Assembly: GCF_022230955.1 (NCBI RefSeq)
Contig: NZ_JAKKFI010000047.1
Coordinates: 115,651-179,650 of the forward strand
Length of the DNA stretch: 64,000 bases
Direction: 5' to 3'
Source: Micromonospora cabrerizensis
GTDB taxonomy: Bacteria; Actinomycetota; Actinomycetes; Mycobacteriales; Micromonosporaceae
A program made the translations under genes and the position numbers. Of the stretch, positions 24,198-35,286 are shown piece by piece; positions within the stretch are counted from its first letter, which is position 1, and every line of letters begins with the position of its first letter. Below the pieces are notes generated by a model, which searched no databases, was not told the DNA's origin, and saw only the letters and a program-made list of their open reading frames with translations.

Positions 24198-25283
24198 ATG
24201 TCTGATCAGCCGAGTGGGATGGTGCCGCCCGCCGGGGCCGAGCCGGACCTCGCGCACCACGGCGACGCGGAGGCGACCGAGGGCCTGATCGACCTCGCCG
24301 TCAACGTCCGCCGTGCAGCGCCTCCCGCCTGGTTGGCCGGCCCGATCGCCGCGACCCTGACCGACCTGGCGCGCTATCCGGACCCGACGCCGGCCCGGGC
24401 AGCGGTCGCCGCCCGACACCGCCGTCACCCGAACGAGGTGCTGCTCACGGCCGGCGCGGCCGAGGGCTTCGTGCTGATCGCCCAGGCGCTGCGCGGAGTG
24501 CGGAGACCGGTGGTGGTGCACCCCCAGTTCACCGAGCCGGAGGCGGCGCTGCGGGCCGCCGGACACCTGGTCGAGCGGGTGCTGCTGGACCCCGCCGACG
24601 ACTTCCGACTCGACCCGTCCCGGGTGCCCGCCGACGCCGACCTGGTGATGATCGGCAACCCGACGAACCCCACGTCGGTGCTGCACCCGGCGCGGGCGGT
24701 GGCCGCCCTGGCCCGCCCCGGCCGGGTGCTGGTGGTCGACGAGGCGTTCGCCGACACCACCATCACCCCCGGTCACCCCGGCGAGCCGGAGTCGCTGGCC
24801 GAGCGGCGCGACCTGCCCGGGCTGCTCGTCGTGCGCAGCCTCACCAAGACGTGGGGCCTGGCCGGCCTCCGGATCGGCTACCTGCTCGGGGCTCCGGAGC
24901 TGCTGACCCGGCTGGCCGCCGTCCAGCCGCTCTGGGCCGTCTCCACGCCCGCGCTGGCCGCCGCGTCGGCCTGCGCCAGCACCGTCGCGGTCGAGGCCGA
25001 ACGCGCGATCGCCGCCGATCTCGCCGCCGACCGCGACCACCTGGTCGCCCGCCTGGCCGACCTGCCCGGTGTACGCGTCGTCGGCCACCCGGCCAGCGCT
25101 TTCGTCCTGCTGCACCTGCCGGGCGCGAGCGCGATCCGAGCCGCACTGCGGGAGCGGGGCTGGGCGGTGCGCCGGGGCGACACGTTCCCCGGCCTCGGCC
25201 CCGACTGGCTGCGGGTGGCGGTGCGCGACCGTAACACCACCGACGCGTTCATCGAGGTGCTGCGCGAGACCATGGAGGCATGA
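24198..25283 (+). CDS. cobC: CobC-like PLP enzyme (threonine-phosphate decarboxylase type)
   Basis: A 361-residue fold-type I PLP protein of the Rv2231c/CobC group, close to histidinol-phosphate aminotransferases. Key parts are LIDLAVNVRRAAPPAWLAG, LLTAGAAEGFVLIAQALRG, MIGNPTNPTSVLHPA, VVDEAFADTTITPG and the PLP lysine in VVRSLTKTWGLAGLRIGYLL. Such enzymes decarboxylate threonine phosphate to aminopropanol phosphate, the substrate that CobD attaches; the function is inferred from family and from its place in front of cobT. It is the first gene of cobC-cobT-cobA. The start ATG at 24198 lies seven bases after GGCAGGAT. Its stop overlaps the cobT start (ATGA). Confidence 0.88.
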   Translation: MSDQPSGMVPPAGAEPDLAHHGDAEATEGLIDLAVNVRRAAPPAWLAGPIAATLTDLARYPDPTPARAAVAARHRRHPNEVLLTAGAAEGFVLIAQALRGVRRPVVVHPQFTEPEAALRAAGHLVERVLLDPADDFRLDPSRVPADADLVMIGNPTNPTSVLHPARAVAALARPGRVLVVDEAFADTTITPGHPGEPESLAERRDLPGLLVVRSLTKTWGLAGLRIGYLLGAPELLTRLAAVQPLWAVSTPALAAASACASTVAVEAERAIAADLAADRDHLVARLADLPGVRVVGHPASAFVLLHLPGASAIRAALRERGWAVRRGDTFPGLGPDWLRVAVRDRNTTDAFIEVLRETMEA

Positions 25284-26479
25284 TGCTGGAGACCACGATC
25301 GCGGCGATCCGACCGGCGGACGAGGGGGCCATGGCCGCCGCCCGCGAGCTGCACGGCCGGCTGACCAAGCCGGCGGGTTCGCTGGGCTTGCTGGAGGAGC
25401 TTTCGGTACGCCTCGCCGGCCTGGCCGGGGCCTGCCCACCGCCGCTGCCCGAGCCGGCCGCGGTGGCGATCTTCGCTGGCGACCACGGGGTGCACGCCCA
25501 GGGGGTCAGCCCGTGGCCGCAGGAGGTCACCGGGCAGATGATCGGCAACTTCCTGGCGGGTGGGGCGGTGGTCAACGCGTTCGCCCGGCAGGCCGGCGCG
25601 TCGGTCACCGTGGTCGACGTCGGCGTGGCCACCCCGCTGCCCACCGGACCGGTCGCCGACCCGGCTGCTGCGTCCGACCCGGCTGCTGCGTCCGACCCGG
25701 CTGGGCTCGACCCGGCTGCGCCCGAGTCCGCGCTGCCCGACCCAACTCGGCCCGACCCGGCTGGGCGCGACGCGACGGTGCTCGACCCGGCCGTGCCGCG
25801 ACTGGTTGTCGCGTCCGTCCGACGGGGCACCCGCGACCTGACGGTGACCGCCGCACTGACCCGGGACGAGGCGCTGGCGGCGGTGCAGACCGGCATCCGG
25901 ATCGCCGACGAGCTGATCGACGCCGGGGCCGGCATCCTGCTCACCGGTGACATGGGCATCGGCAACACCACCCCGGCCGCCGCGCTGATCGCCGCGTTCA
26001 CCGGTGCCGATCCGCTCGACGCCACCGGCCGGGGCACCGGGATCGACGACCCGACGTACGCCCACAAGGTCGCGGTGGTGCGGGCCGCGCTGGTCCGGCA
26101 CGCGCCCGACCCGACCGACCCGCTGGGTGTGCTGGCCGCCGTCGGTGGCCTGGAGCACGCGGCGCTGGCCGGGCTGATCCTGGGTGCCGCAGCCCGCCGT
26201 ACACCGGTGCTGCTGGACGGCGTGATCGCGGTCTCGGCCGCGCTCGCCGCCGCCGCGTTCGCCCCGGCGGCGGTCGGCGCCATGGTCGCCGGTCACCGTT
26301 CGGCGGAGCCGGGAGCCACGGTGGCACTGCGGCACCTCGGCCTCGACCCGCTGATCGACCTGGGGTTGCGCCTCGGCGAGGGCACCGGCGCTCTGCTGGC
26401 GCTGCCCGTGGTCACCGGCGCCGTTCGGGTGCTGCACGAGGTCGCCACCTTCGACTCCGCCGGCGTGGCCGAGAAGTGA
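25280..26479 (+). CDS. cobT: Nicotinate-nucleotide:DMB phosphoribosyltransferase CobT
   Basis: A 399-residue enzyme that makes alpha-ribazole phosphate, the lower ligand of cobalamin. Family marks are RLTKPAGSLGLLEELSVRLA, AIFAGDHGVHAQGVSPWPQE, LLTGDMGIGNTTPAAALIAA, GRGTGIDDPTYAHKV and LIDLGLRLGEGTGALLALPV with the catalytic Glu near the end. Residues 127-172 are an unusual insertion of DPAAAS/DPAGL-type repeats in a variable loop between GVATPLPTGPVA and RLVVASVRRGTRDL; without it the length is normal for the family. It overlaps cobC by four bases. Confidence 0.95.
   Translation: MMLETTIAAIRPADEGAMAAARELHGRLTKPAGSLGLLEELSVRLAGLAGACPPPLPEPAAVAIFAGDHGVHAQGVSPWPQEVTGQMIGNFLAGGAVVNAFARQAGASVTVVDVGVATPLPTGPVADPAAASDPAAASDPAGLDPAAPESALPDPTRPDPAGRDATVLDPAVPRLVVASVRRGTRDLTVTAALTRDEALAAVQTGIRIADELIDAGAGILLTGDMGIGNTTPAAALIAAFTGADPLDATGRGTGIDDPTYAHKVAVVRAALVRHAPDPTDPLGVLAAVGGLEHAALAGLILGAAARRTPVLLDGVIAVSAALAAAAFAPAAVGAMVAGHRSAEPGATVALRHLGLDPLIDLGLRLGEGTGALLALPVVTGAVRVLHEVATFDSAGVAEK
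25658..25708 (+). repeat. Short tandem repeat inside cobT
   Basis: Two perfect 18-base units GACCCGGCTGCTGCGTCC (25658-25675, 25676-25693), then a 15-base partial unit (25694-25708) and decayed GACCC-based units to about 25796. In frame they give DPAAAS repeats. Confidence 0.85.
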
Positions 26480-26519
26480 CAGTGCGCAGCGAGCGAGCTG
26501 TCCGCCTGGGTGGTGCGGC

Positions 26520-27761
26520 GTGACCTCCAATCCGTACCCCCTCGGTCTGCGGCTCGACGGCCGGCGGGTGGTCGTGGTGGGTGGTGGCGCGGTCGCCACC
26601 CGGCGCGTGCCGGCGCTGCTGGACGCCGGTGCGGACGTCCTGCTGGTGGCCCCGGAGCTGACCCCGGCGTTGCGCGCCCGGGTCGACGCGGGACGGCTGC
26701 ACTGGGTGCCGCGCCGGTTCGTGCCCGAGGACCTGGACGGCGCGTGGCTGGTCCAGGTCGCGATCGACGACCCGATGGCGGCGGCCTCGGTGAGCGCCGT
26801 GGCCGCCGAGCGGCGGATCTTCTGCGTCCGGGCCGACGACCGCACGGCCGCCACCGCCTGGACCCCGGCGGTGACCCGCCACGGCCCGGTGACCGTGGCG
26901 GTGCTCGGCGGCGGCGACCCGCGCCGGGCGATGACGGTCCGCGACGCGATCCGCGACCTTCTCGCCGTCCGCCTGGCAACGGACGGGATCGCTGGCCGGC
27001 CCGACGCTTCCACCGGGACGACCGGTGGGCGGCGGACCGGGCGGGTGGCGCTGGTCGGGGCGGGGCCGGGTGACCCCGAGCTGATCACCGTCCGGGGTTG
27101 GCGGCTGCTCACCGAGGCGGACGTGGTGGTCGCCGACCGCCTGGTGCCGGGCCTGCTCCTGGACGAGTTGCGCCCCGACGTCGAGCTGGTGGACGCCTCG
27201 AAGATCCCCTACGGCCCGTCCCGGGCTCAGGAGGAGATCAATCAGATCCTGGTCGACCGCGCCCTGGCCGGTGCCTTCGTGGTGCGGCTCAAGGGTGGAG
27301 ACCCGTACGTCTTCGGGCGGGGCGGCGAGGAGCTGCTGGCGTGCGCGGAGGCCGGCGTACCGGTGACCGTGGTGCCGGGGGTGACCAGCTCGATCGCCGC
27401 GCCGGCCGCGGCCGGCATCCCGGTCACCCACCGGGGAGTGGCGCACGAGTTCACCGTGGTCTCCGGGCACCTGGCACCCGACTCGCCGGCCTCCCTGGTG
27501 CGCTGGGACGCCCTCGCGGGTCTGCGCGGCACGCTGGTGATCCTGATGGGGCTGAAGAACCTCGCCGCCATCACGGCCACCCTGATCGCGCACGGCCGGT
27601 CACCGCAGACACCGGCCGCTGTCGTCCAGGAGGCCACGACGGGCACCCAGCGGGTGCTGCGGTCCACGCTGGGCGAGATCGCGGCCGACCTGCGTACGGC
27701 CGACCTACGCCCGCCCGCCGTCGTGGTGGTGGGCGACGTGGTGGGCGCGCTCGACGGCTGA
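26520..27761 (+). CDS. cobA: Uroporphyrinogen-III methyltransferase/siroheme synthase
   Basis: A 413-residue fusion. Residues 1-155 are a precorrin-2 dehydrogenase/ferrochelatase-like domain (PLGLRLDGRRVVVVGGGAVA with the NAD-binding GGG, then LDAGADVLLVAPELTP). Residues 165-413 are the SAM-dependent methyltransferase (VALVGAGPGDPELITVRGWR, YVFGRGGEELLACAEAGVPV, VVPGVTSSIAAPAAAGIPVT, HRGVAHEFTVVSGHL). It methylates uroporphyrinogen III to precorrin-2, the branch point to cobalamin and siroheme. It is separated from cobT by 40 bases that contain a GCGCAGCGAGCGAGC repeat-like stretch. Start GTG at 26520. It closes the cobC-cobT-cobA group. Confidence 0.95.
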   Translation: MTSNPYPLGLRLDGRRVVVVGGGAVATRRVPALLDAGADVLLVAPELTPALRARVDAGRLHWVPRRFVPEDLDGAWLVQVAIDDPMAAASVSAVAAERRIFCVRADDRTAATAWTPAVTRHGPVTVAVLGGGDPRRAMTVRDAIRDLLAVRLATDGIAGRPDASTGTTGGRRTGRVALVGAGPGDPELITVRGWRLLTEADVVVADRLVPGLLLDELRPDVELVDASKIPYGPSRAQEEINQILVDRALAGAFVVRLKGGDPYVFGRGGEELLACAEAGVPVTVVPGVTSSIAAPAAAGIPVTHRGVAHEFTVVSGHLAPDSPASLVRWDALAGLRGTLVILMGLKNLAAITATLIAHGRSPQTPAAVVQEATTGTQRVLRSTLGEIAADLRTADLRPPAVVVVGDVVGALDG

Positions 27762-27830
27762 CCGGCGATCGGAAGCGCCGGCGACCCGTCCGGCGGTGGA
27801 CCCGGGCTTCGGAGGGCACTGACACGGTAG

Positions 27831-27875
27831 ATCTTGGACAGTTTCCGTTAGCGCGTAACGGAAACTGTCCAAGAT
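27831..27875. repeat. Palindromic repeat, copy 1 (20-base-pair stem)
   Basis: Bases 27831-27850 and 27856-27875 are perfect inverted arms (core ATCTTGGACAGTTTCCGT) with the loop GCGCG. The same arm core occurs at 53928-53976. It lies 69 bases after cobA and 45 bases before the next start. It can act as a terminator; its sequence conservation suggests a dispersed repeat. Confidence 0.85.
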
Positions 27876-27907
27876 TGCGAGCGGCGGCGGTTGTCGGTGG
27901 CTGTGGA

Positions 27908-27913
27908 CACAAT
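27908..27913 (+). promoter_or_regulatory. -10 element of a leaderless promoter (CACAAT)
   Basis: CACAAT, seven bases, then ATG at 27921. Earlier in-frame starts (27891, 27912) lie within or before this element. Confidence 0.4.
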
Positions 27914-27920
27914 GTCGCTC

Positions 27921-29207
27921 ATGCTCACCGTGAAGGACCCGCACGAGACGTGGCGAACGGAACTGCTCACACCCGTCGCGCTGCGGTGCGAAGGCCCCGG
28001 CCTGACCACCACCTTCGAGGACCTGCCCTCGCGATGGCGCAATGCCCCGGTCCGGGCGCTGAGATGCACGGACGCGGACGGCTCCTGGGCCGTCCTGGTC
28101 ACGGTGGTCCGCGGCTATCGCCAACAGCCTGCCGACTCGCTCGTCGGCAACGAGTTCGGCCGTGACCCGCACGCCGCCTACGACCTGGACTCGCCCGGCG
28201 ACCTGGTGTACGAGCTACAGGTGACCGAGGACGACGGGTCCGACGAGCCCGAGCTTCTGGCGTTCCGGCTCTTCGGCGACCCGCAGGCCGCCGGGGCGGA
28301 GGTGCTGCGGTGGGCCGGGAAGAAGGCGGCTTACTCGGTCAGCCCGTCCGTGGAGCAGGCCGAGACACGGCAGCGCCGGGACCGTCGACAGTTTGACAAT
28401 CGCCAGGAGAGCGCCGCATCGCCGCCGGTCCGGATCGGCGTGGTGTCGGACGAGGCAGCCGCCGACCTCGACGCCCTCGACCTGTCCGCGTTGTGCTGGC
28501 ACTTCCCGCGCGGGAACACCGGCGCCTACCTGCGGTCCGCGGTGGTCGCACTGGCCGGCTACGACGAGCAGCGGCCGCACCTGCGGGGCCGGTGGCTCAC
28601 CGCACGGGCCGAGGGCGAGGAGTTGGTCATCGGCATCGACGACCTGATCCCGGCCAACCAACGGCACCGCTGGGACGGCGCCCGCTGGCTGTGGGACCGT
28701 CGGGCGGCGACCACCCCGGCAGGGCTTCGCTGGCAGGTCGATCGGGTCGAGCAAGCCGCCCCTGCGGTAGCGGCCGTCCGCCGTGGCGCGTTGGCCGAGG
28801 CGCTGACCGACGCCGGGGTCCAGACGGATCCGGAGCTCGACGCGTTGCTGACCGGGGTGCCGTACCGGCTCTCCGACGCCGAACTCACACCGACCTGGGT
28901 GGCGAACCTGTACCGCGGTCTCGCCGACCTCGCGCCTTGGCGGCTGGACGCGGCGTACCGAGGGTGGCGTGACGCTCGACAGGCACAGGGACTTCCGGTC
29001 CGGGACCCGGTTGTCCTGTTCGGCCTCGGTGGCGTCGGCGCGGCCCGTAAACCGAAGCTCGCGCTCGACCACACCGGCGACGCCCCACTACTGTGTCTGA
29101 TCCATACCGGCAGCAGCGCTGTGCTGCCGTACGTGCACTGGACGGTGCCCACCGACCTCGGAGCCCACCTGAACGGGTGGCAACCGAGCCTGCCGTACCC
29201 GCAGTGA
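27921..29207 (+). CDS. Uncharacterised protein
   Basis: A 428-residue soluble protein without a family I recognise. Visible parts are an N-terminal beta-rich segment (LTVKDPHETWRTELLTPVAL, WAVLVTVVRGYR), an arginine-rich linker near residue 155 (RQRRDRRQFDNRQ), and a C-terminal helical half ending in VVLFGLGGVGAARKPKLALD and LPYVHWTVP. No signal peptide, membrane helix or catalytic motif is seen. The frame starts at GTG 27891, with ATGs at 27912 and 27921; the last fits a leaderless promoter. It ends in a strong bidirectional terminator shared with the trehalose gene. Confidence 0.72.
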   Translation: MLTVKDPHETWRTELLTPVALRCEGPGLTTTFEDLPSRWRNAPVRALRCTDADGSWAVLVTVVRGYRQQPADSLVGNEFGRDPHAAYDLDSPGDLVYELQVTEDDGSDEPELLAFRLFGDPQAAGAEVLRWAGKKAAYSVSPSVEQAETRQRRDRRQFDNRQESAASPPVRIGVVSDEAAADLDALDLSALCWHFPRGNTGAYLRSAVVALAGYDEQRPHLRGRWLTARAEGEELVIGIDDLIPANQRHRWDGARWLWDRRAATTPAGLRWQVDRVEQAAPAVAAVRRGALAEALTDAGVQTDPELDALLTGVPYRLSDAELTPTWVANLYRGLADLAPWRLDAAYRGWRDARQAQGLPVRDPVVLFGLGGVGAARKPKLALDHTGDAPLLCLIHTGSSAVLPYVHWTVPTDLGAHLNGWQPSLPYPQ

Positions 29208-29208
29208 C

Positions 29209-29244
29209 CGACGGGGCCGGAGCGTATGCGCTCCGGCCCCGTCG
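29209..29244. terminator. Bidirectional terminator, 16-base-pair stem
   Basis: Bases 29209-29224 and 29229-29244 pair perfectly (core GGGGCCGGAGCG) around the loop TATG, between two convergent genes. Confidence 0.85.
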
Positions 29245-29261
29245 TCGTACGTGCTGTCGAA

Positions 29262-31871
29262 CTACTGCTTGAGCATGTTGTCCAGCAGTAGCGCACAGCG
29301 GATCAGCCCGAGGTGGCTGTACGCCTGCGGGTGGTTGCCCAGACCGCGCTCGGCGAGCGGGTCGTACTGCTCGGGAAGCAGCCCGGTCGGGCCGGCGGTG
29401 AGCACCATCTGCGCGAACAGCTCCTCGGCGTCGGTGCGGCGGCCGGTGCGCAGGTACGCCTCGATCAGCCACGCCGTGCAGATGTGGAACCCGCCCTCAC
29501 GGCCGGGCAGGCCGTCGTCCCAGTGGTAGCGGTAGACGACCGGGCCGCTGCGCAGGTCCGCCTCGATGCGCAGGACGGTGGACAGGAAGCGCGGGTCGTC
29601 GCCCGCGAGCAGGCCGGAGAGCCCGATCCAGAGCGACGAGGCGTCCATGTCCTCGTCCCCGTACGCGACGCTGTACGCCTCGACGTCGGAGTGCCAGCCG
29701 TGCTCCAGCACGTTGGAGCCGATCCGGTCGCGCAGGTCCTTCCACTCGGGCCGGTCCTCGCCGCCGTGCTCGCGCATCACGTGCAGGGCACGGTCCACGG
29801 TCATCCAGCACATCACCTTGGAGAAGACGTGGTGCCGTGGTGGCAGCCGGGCCTCCCAGATGCCGTGGTCCGGCTCGTGCCAGCGGCGGCGTACCGCCTC
29901 GACCATGTTCTCCAGGACCCGCCACTCGTCGTCGCGGACCGAGCCGCGAGCGTCGGCGACGGCCGCGATCAGGTCGGCGATCGGGCCGAAGACGTCCAGC
30001 TGCAACTGGTGGTTGGCGAGGTTGCCGACCCGGACCGGCCGGGAGCCGGCGTACCCGGGCAGCGTGTCGATGACCGCTTCGGCGCCCAGCTCGTACCCGT
30101 CGATGGTGTAGAGCGGGTGCAGGCGTTCCGGGTGACCGCCGGTGCGCTCGATGCAGCCGTCCACCCAGCGCAGCAGCGCCTCGGCTTCCTCGACGGAACC
30201 CAGGTCGACCAGCGCGCGGGCGGTCAGCGCCGCGTCGCGCAGCCAGCAGTAGCGGTAGTCCCAGTTGCGGACGCCGCCCAGCTCCTCGGGGAGCGAGGTG
30301 GTCGCCGCGGCCAGGATCGAGCCGGTGGCCTCGTGGCAGAGCCCCCGCAGGGTGAGCGCGCTGCGGGCGACCAGGTCACGAGCGGTGGACGGCAGCCGAA
30401 GTGAGGCCACCCAGTCCTTCCACGGCTGCTCGGCGGCGGCCTGCCGCTCGTGGATGGGCACCCGGTGGTGCTCCAGGCTGTGCGTGCCGAAGCGCAACTC
30501 CAGCACGACCTGCCCGCCGGCGGCGGAGAGGTCGACGATCGCCTTGGCGGTCTCGTACCCGCCGTCGTTGCCGACCTCCCACTCCACGCCGGGGGCGTAG
30601 AGCGCGACCGGCTCGTTGGAGCCGAGCACCAGCAGACCGTCGCCGATCGGCTGCAACTGCACGGCGACCTGACCGAACTCGGGCCTCGGCGCGAACTCCA
30701 CGCGGGCCTTGCCGCTGCCGGTGAGCACCCGGATCAGGGTCGAGTCGCCGGTGATGACCGCGGGGCTGTCGTCCGGGGTGGTCTCCCGGGCCGGCTTGTC
30801 CAGCCAGTCGGTGACGGTGAGCCCGGACCAGCGGGTCTCCACGGTCATCGTGCCGGAGCGGTAGCGCTGGCCCAGCGGGATGCCGCCGCGTTCCGGGGCG
30901 ACGCTGAAGTGACCGGCCGGGCTGCCACCGACCAGGTCGGCGAAGATCGCCGCCGAGTCCGGCTTGGGGTGGCAGAGCCAGCTCACCTTGGCTTCGGGGG
31001 TGAGCAGAGCGACGGTACGACCGTTGGCCAGCATGGAGTGCCGCTCGATCGGCACCGCCCGCTCGCCGAACAGCCAGTGTCGACGGGTCTCCAGCAGCAG
31101 CGCCAGCGCGCGGGCGGCCTCCAGCGGGTCGGCGACACGGTAGCTGGCCTGGGTGTCCCCGGGGCCGATCTTGATGCCGAGGTCGGGACCGTGCAGGTGG
31201 CCGAACGCGTTCTCGTCGGTGATGTCGTCGCCGATGAACAGCACCGCGCTGGAGGCGAGCTGGGTCCGCAACTGGTCGAGTGCGGTGCCCTTGTGGGTGG
31301 CCACGACGGAGAGCTCGATGACCTCCTTGCCCTGGGTCACGGTGACCCCGTCGAAGGTGGCCGGGCCGTTGCGGACCGCCTCGATGGCGGCGGCGGCGAC
31401 CTCCGGGTCGACCCCTCGGGTGTGCACGGCGACGCTGGCCGGCTTGCGTTCGAGCCGGATGCCAGGGTGCGCGGAGGCGATGTCGCGCAGCGCGTTGCGC
31501 ACCTGCTGGCGCACCGCGACCAGCTCGGGGGAGAGCCGCTCGACGAAGCCGATGTCGAACTCGGAGCCGTGGCTGCCGACGAGGTGCACCTCGCTGGGCA
31601 GTCGGGACAGTGCGGCCAGGTCGCGCAGCGCCCGGCCGGAGACGACCGCCACGGTGGTCTGCGGCAGCGCGGCGAGCGCGCGGACCGCGGCGACCGACTC
31701 GGGCAGCGGGACGGCCGTGCTCGGGTCCTCCACGATCGGCGCCAGTGTGCCGTCGTAGTCGCAGGCGACCAGGAGCTGGGGGACCCGGGCTATCCGGCCG
31801 ATGGCGGAGCGCAGCTCGGGGTCCATCACCCCGGTGGCCATTGCCGCTCCATCGTTGACGGTCGTGTTCAC
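29262..31871 (-). CDS. otsB: Fused trehalose-6-phosphate phosphatase and GH15 hydrolase
   Basis: An 869-residue fusion. Residues about 20-265 form a HAD phosphatase of the OtsB type: [17 protein letters not shown] (nucleophile Asp), [30 protein letters not shown]. Residues about 275-869 are a glycoside hydrolase 15 domain (glucoamylase/trehalase type): [53 protein letters not shown] and [20 protein letters not shown]. The first part would make trehalose; the second belongs to a family that includes trehalases, so the protein may make and break the sugar, which is inferred. The GTG start overlaps the otsA stop (GTGA), so they are coupled. Confidence 0.93.
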   Translation of the reverse strand: MNTTVNDGAAMATGVMDPELRSAIGRIARVPQLLVACDYDGTLAPIVEDPSTAVPLPESVAAVRALAALPQTTVAVVSGRALRDLAALSRLPSEVHLVGSHGSEFDIGFVERLSPELVAVRQQVRNALRDIASAHPGIRLERKPASVAVHTRGVDPEVAAAAIEAVRNGPATFDGVTVTQGKEVIELSVVATHKGTALDQLRTQLASSAVLFIGDDITDENAFGHLHGPDLGIKIGPGDTQASYRVADPLEAARALALLLETRRHWLFGERAVPIERHSMLANGRTVALLTPEAKVSWLCHPKPDSAAIFADLVGGSPAGHFSVAPERGGIPLGQRYRSGTMTVETRWSGLTVTDWLDKPARETTPDDSPAVITGDSTLIRVLTGSGKARVEFAPRPEFGQVAVQLQPIGDGLLVLGSNEPVALYAPGVEWEVGNDGGYETAKAIVDLSAAGGQVVLELRFGTHSLEHHRVPIHERQAAAEQPWKDWVASLRLPSTARDLVARSALTLRGLCHEATGSILAAATTSLPEELGGVRNWDYRYCWLRDAALTARALVDLGSVEEAEALLRWVDGCIERTGGHPERLHPLYTIDGYELGAEAVIDTLPGYAGSRPVRVGNLANHQLQLDVFGPIADLIAAVADARGSVRDDEWRVLENMVEAVRRRWHEPDHGIWEARLPPRHHVFSKVMCWMTVDRALHVMREHGGEDRPEWKDLRDRIGSNVLEHGWHSDVEAYSVAYGDEDMDASSLWIGLSGLLAGDDPRFLSTVLRIEADLRSGPVVYRYHWDDGLPGREGGFHICTAWLIEAYLRTGRRTDAEELFAQMVLTAGPTGLLPEQYDPLAERGLGNHPQAYSHLGLIRCALLLDNMLKQ

Positions 31872-33268
31872 TCGGCCTCCGCCTCGGAAACCCCAAGCTC
31901 CGAGAGGAAAGACTTGGCCCAGTGGCCCACGTCGTGGGTACGCAGGTGACGTTGCATTGTCCGCATCCGGCGGCGTGCCTCGGTTTTCTCCACGTGCACT
32001 GCCCGGAGGAGGGCGTCCTTGACCGCGTCCGGGTCGTGCGGGTTACACAAAAATGCCTGGCGAAGCTCGGTGGCGGCGCCGGCGAACTCACTGAGTACGA
32101 GCGCACCACCCTGGTCGGCACGTGATGCTACGTATTCCTTTGCCACGAGGTTCATGCCGTCTCGCAGCGGGGTCACCATCATCACGTCGGCAGCAACGTA
32201 CATCGCCGCCAGCTCACTGCGACTGTACGACTGATGCAGGTAATGCACCGCCGGCACGCCGACCCGGCCGAATTCGCCATTAATCCGACCAACCTCGCGC
32301 TCCACCTTGACCCGTAGTGCCTGGTAGTGCTCCACGCGCTCTCGGCTGGGCGTGGCCACCTGCACCATAACCGCGTCGGGGACTGTCAACTTTCCGTCAG
32401 CAAGCAGCTCGCGGAAGGCCTTGAGTCGCAACTCGATGCCCTTGGTGTAATCCAGCCGGTCCACGCCCAGGATGATCGTCTTCGGGTCGCCCAGCTCGGC
32501 ACGGATCTGCTTGGCCCGGGCCTGGATCGCCGGGTCGGCGGCCATCCGCTCCATCTCCTGGGTGTCGATCGAGATGGGGAAGGCACCCGCCTTCACCTGC
32601 CGACCGTCAACCTGGATCATCTGCCCCTCGTAACGCAGCCCGAGCAGGTGCCGGGCCAGCCGGACGAAGTTCTGGGCGGCCAGCCGCTGCTGGAAGCCGA
32701 CGAGGTCGGCGCCGAGCAGACCGCGCAGGATCTCGGTGCGGAACGGCATCTGCATGAACAGCTCGATCGGCGGGAACGGGATGTGCAGGAAGAACCCGAT
32801 CCGCAGGTCCGGGCGCAGCTCGCGGAGCATCGCCGGGACCAGCTGCAACTGGTAGTCCTGCACCCAGACCGTGGCACCCTCGGCCGCGACGTCCGCAGCG
32901 GCCTCCGCGAACCGCGCGTTGACCAGCCGGTACGCCTCCCGCCAGCGGCGCTTGTAGGCGGGAGTCTCCACCGCGTCGTGGTAGAGCGGCCAGATCGTCG
33001 CGTTGGACTGGCCCTCGTAGTAGCGCTCCAGCTCCTCGGCGCTGAGCGGGACCGGGTGCAGCCGGATCCCCTCCAGGTCGAACGGCTCGGGAGCCGGGCC
33101 GGTGCCACCAGCCCAGCCGACCCAGGTGCCCTGGTGTTCGGCGAGCACGGGATGCAGCGCGGTGACCAGCCCACCGGGGCTACGTCGCCACTGCCGCCCC
33201 TCGGGTGTGCTCACCTCGTCGACCGGCAGACGGTTCGCCACTACGACAAAGGAGCTTCGGACGGTCAC
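31868..33268 (-). CDS. otsA: Trehalose-6-phosphate synthase OtsA
   Basis: A 466-residue GT20 glycosyltransferase that joins UDP- or ADP-glucose to glucose 6-phosphate. Marks are [13 protein letters not shown] at the start, the GGL loop, [52 protein letters not shown] and [20 protein letters not shown]. Length is normal. A GGAGG site precedes the GTG start. It leads an operon with the OtsB-GH15 fusion, which would dephosphorylate its product. Trehalose is a stress solute and spore reserve in these bacteria. Confidence 0.97.
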   Translation of the reverse strand: MTVRSSFVVVANRLPVDEVSTPEGRQWRRSPGGLVTALHPVLAEHQGTWVGWAGGTGPAPEPFDLEGIRLHPVPLSAEELERYYEGQSNATIWPLYHDAVETPAYKRRWREAYRLVNARFAEAAADVAAEGATVWVQDYQLQLVPAMLRELRPDLRIGFFLHIPFPPIELFMQMPFRTEILRGLLGADLVGFQQRLAAQNFVRLARHLLGLRYEGQMIQVDGRQVKAGAFPISIDTQEMERMAADPAIQARAKQIRAELGDPKTIILGVDRLDYTKGIELRLKAFRELLADGKLTVPDAVMVQVATPSRERVEHYQALRVKVEREVGRINGEFGRVGVPAVHYLHQSYSRSELAAMYVAADVMMVTPLRDGMNLVAKEYVASRADQGGALVLSEFAGAATELRQAFLCNPHDPDAVKDALLRAVHVEKTEARRRMRTMQRHLRTHDVGHWAKSFLSELGVSEAEAE

Positions 33269-33597
33269 GATCGGCCACCTCCGGGTACTGACGGGTCCAC
33301 CGCGATGAGCGTACTGAGCGTAGCTGCGGCGTCTGGTGCCCCGTGCCGGAGTCTCCTACCCGCCTCGGTCCGACCGAATCCTAAAGGTGATCTTGTCGAC
33401 AGGCCGCGGGTCCGAGCGGCGACGCGGCACGCTCGCGTACTCCTGAGGCGGGGTGATGTGGGCGAAGCGCGTCGTACCTGTCAGGATTGACGATGGCGTG
33501 CGCGCGGCCGGTCACCGGCCGGCGGCGGCGGGCGGTCCTCGCAGCCCGCGCCCGCGCCGCCGATCAGCGACAGCAACCGACGGAGGTAGCCCGCACC
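33269..33597. other. Divergent intergenic region, otsA and ettA
   Basis: About 330 bases between otsA (minus) and ettA (plus). No gene, repeat or strong hairpin is recognised. Both promoters must lie here. An open frame from 33487 extends ettA upstream but is arginine/alanine rich and unlike the family. Confidence 0.4.
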
Positions 33598-35274
<1,677 letters not shown>

Positions 35275-35286
35275 CCGGCCGAGAAG

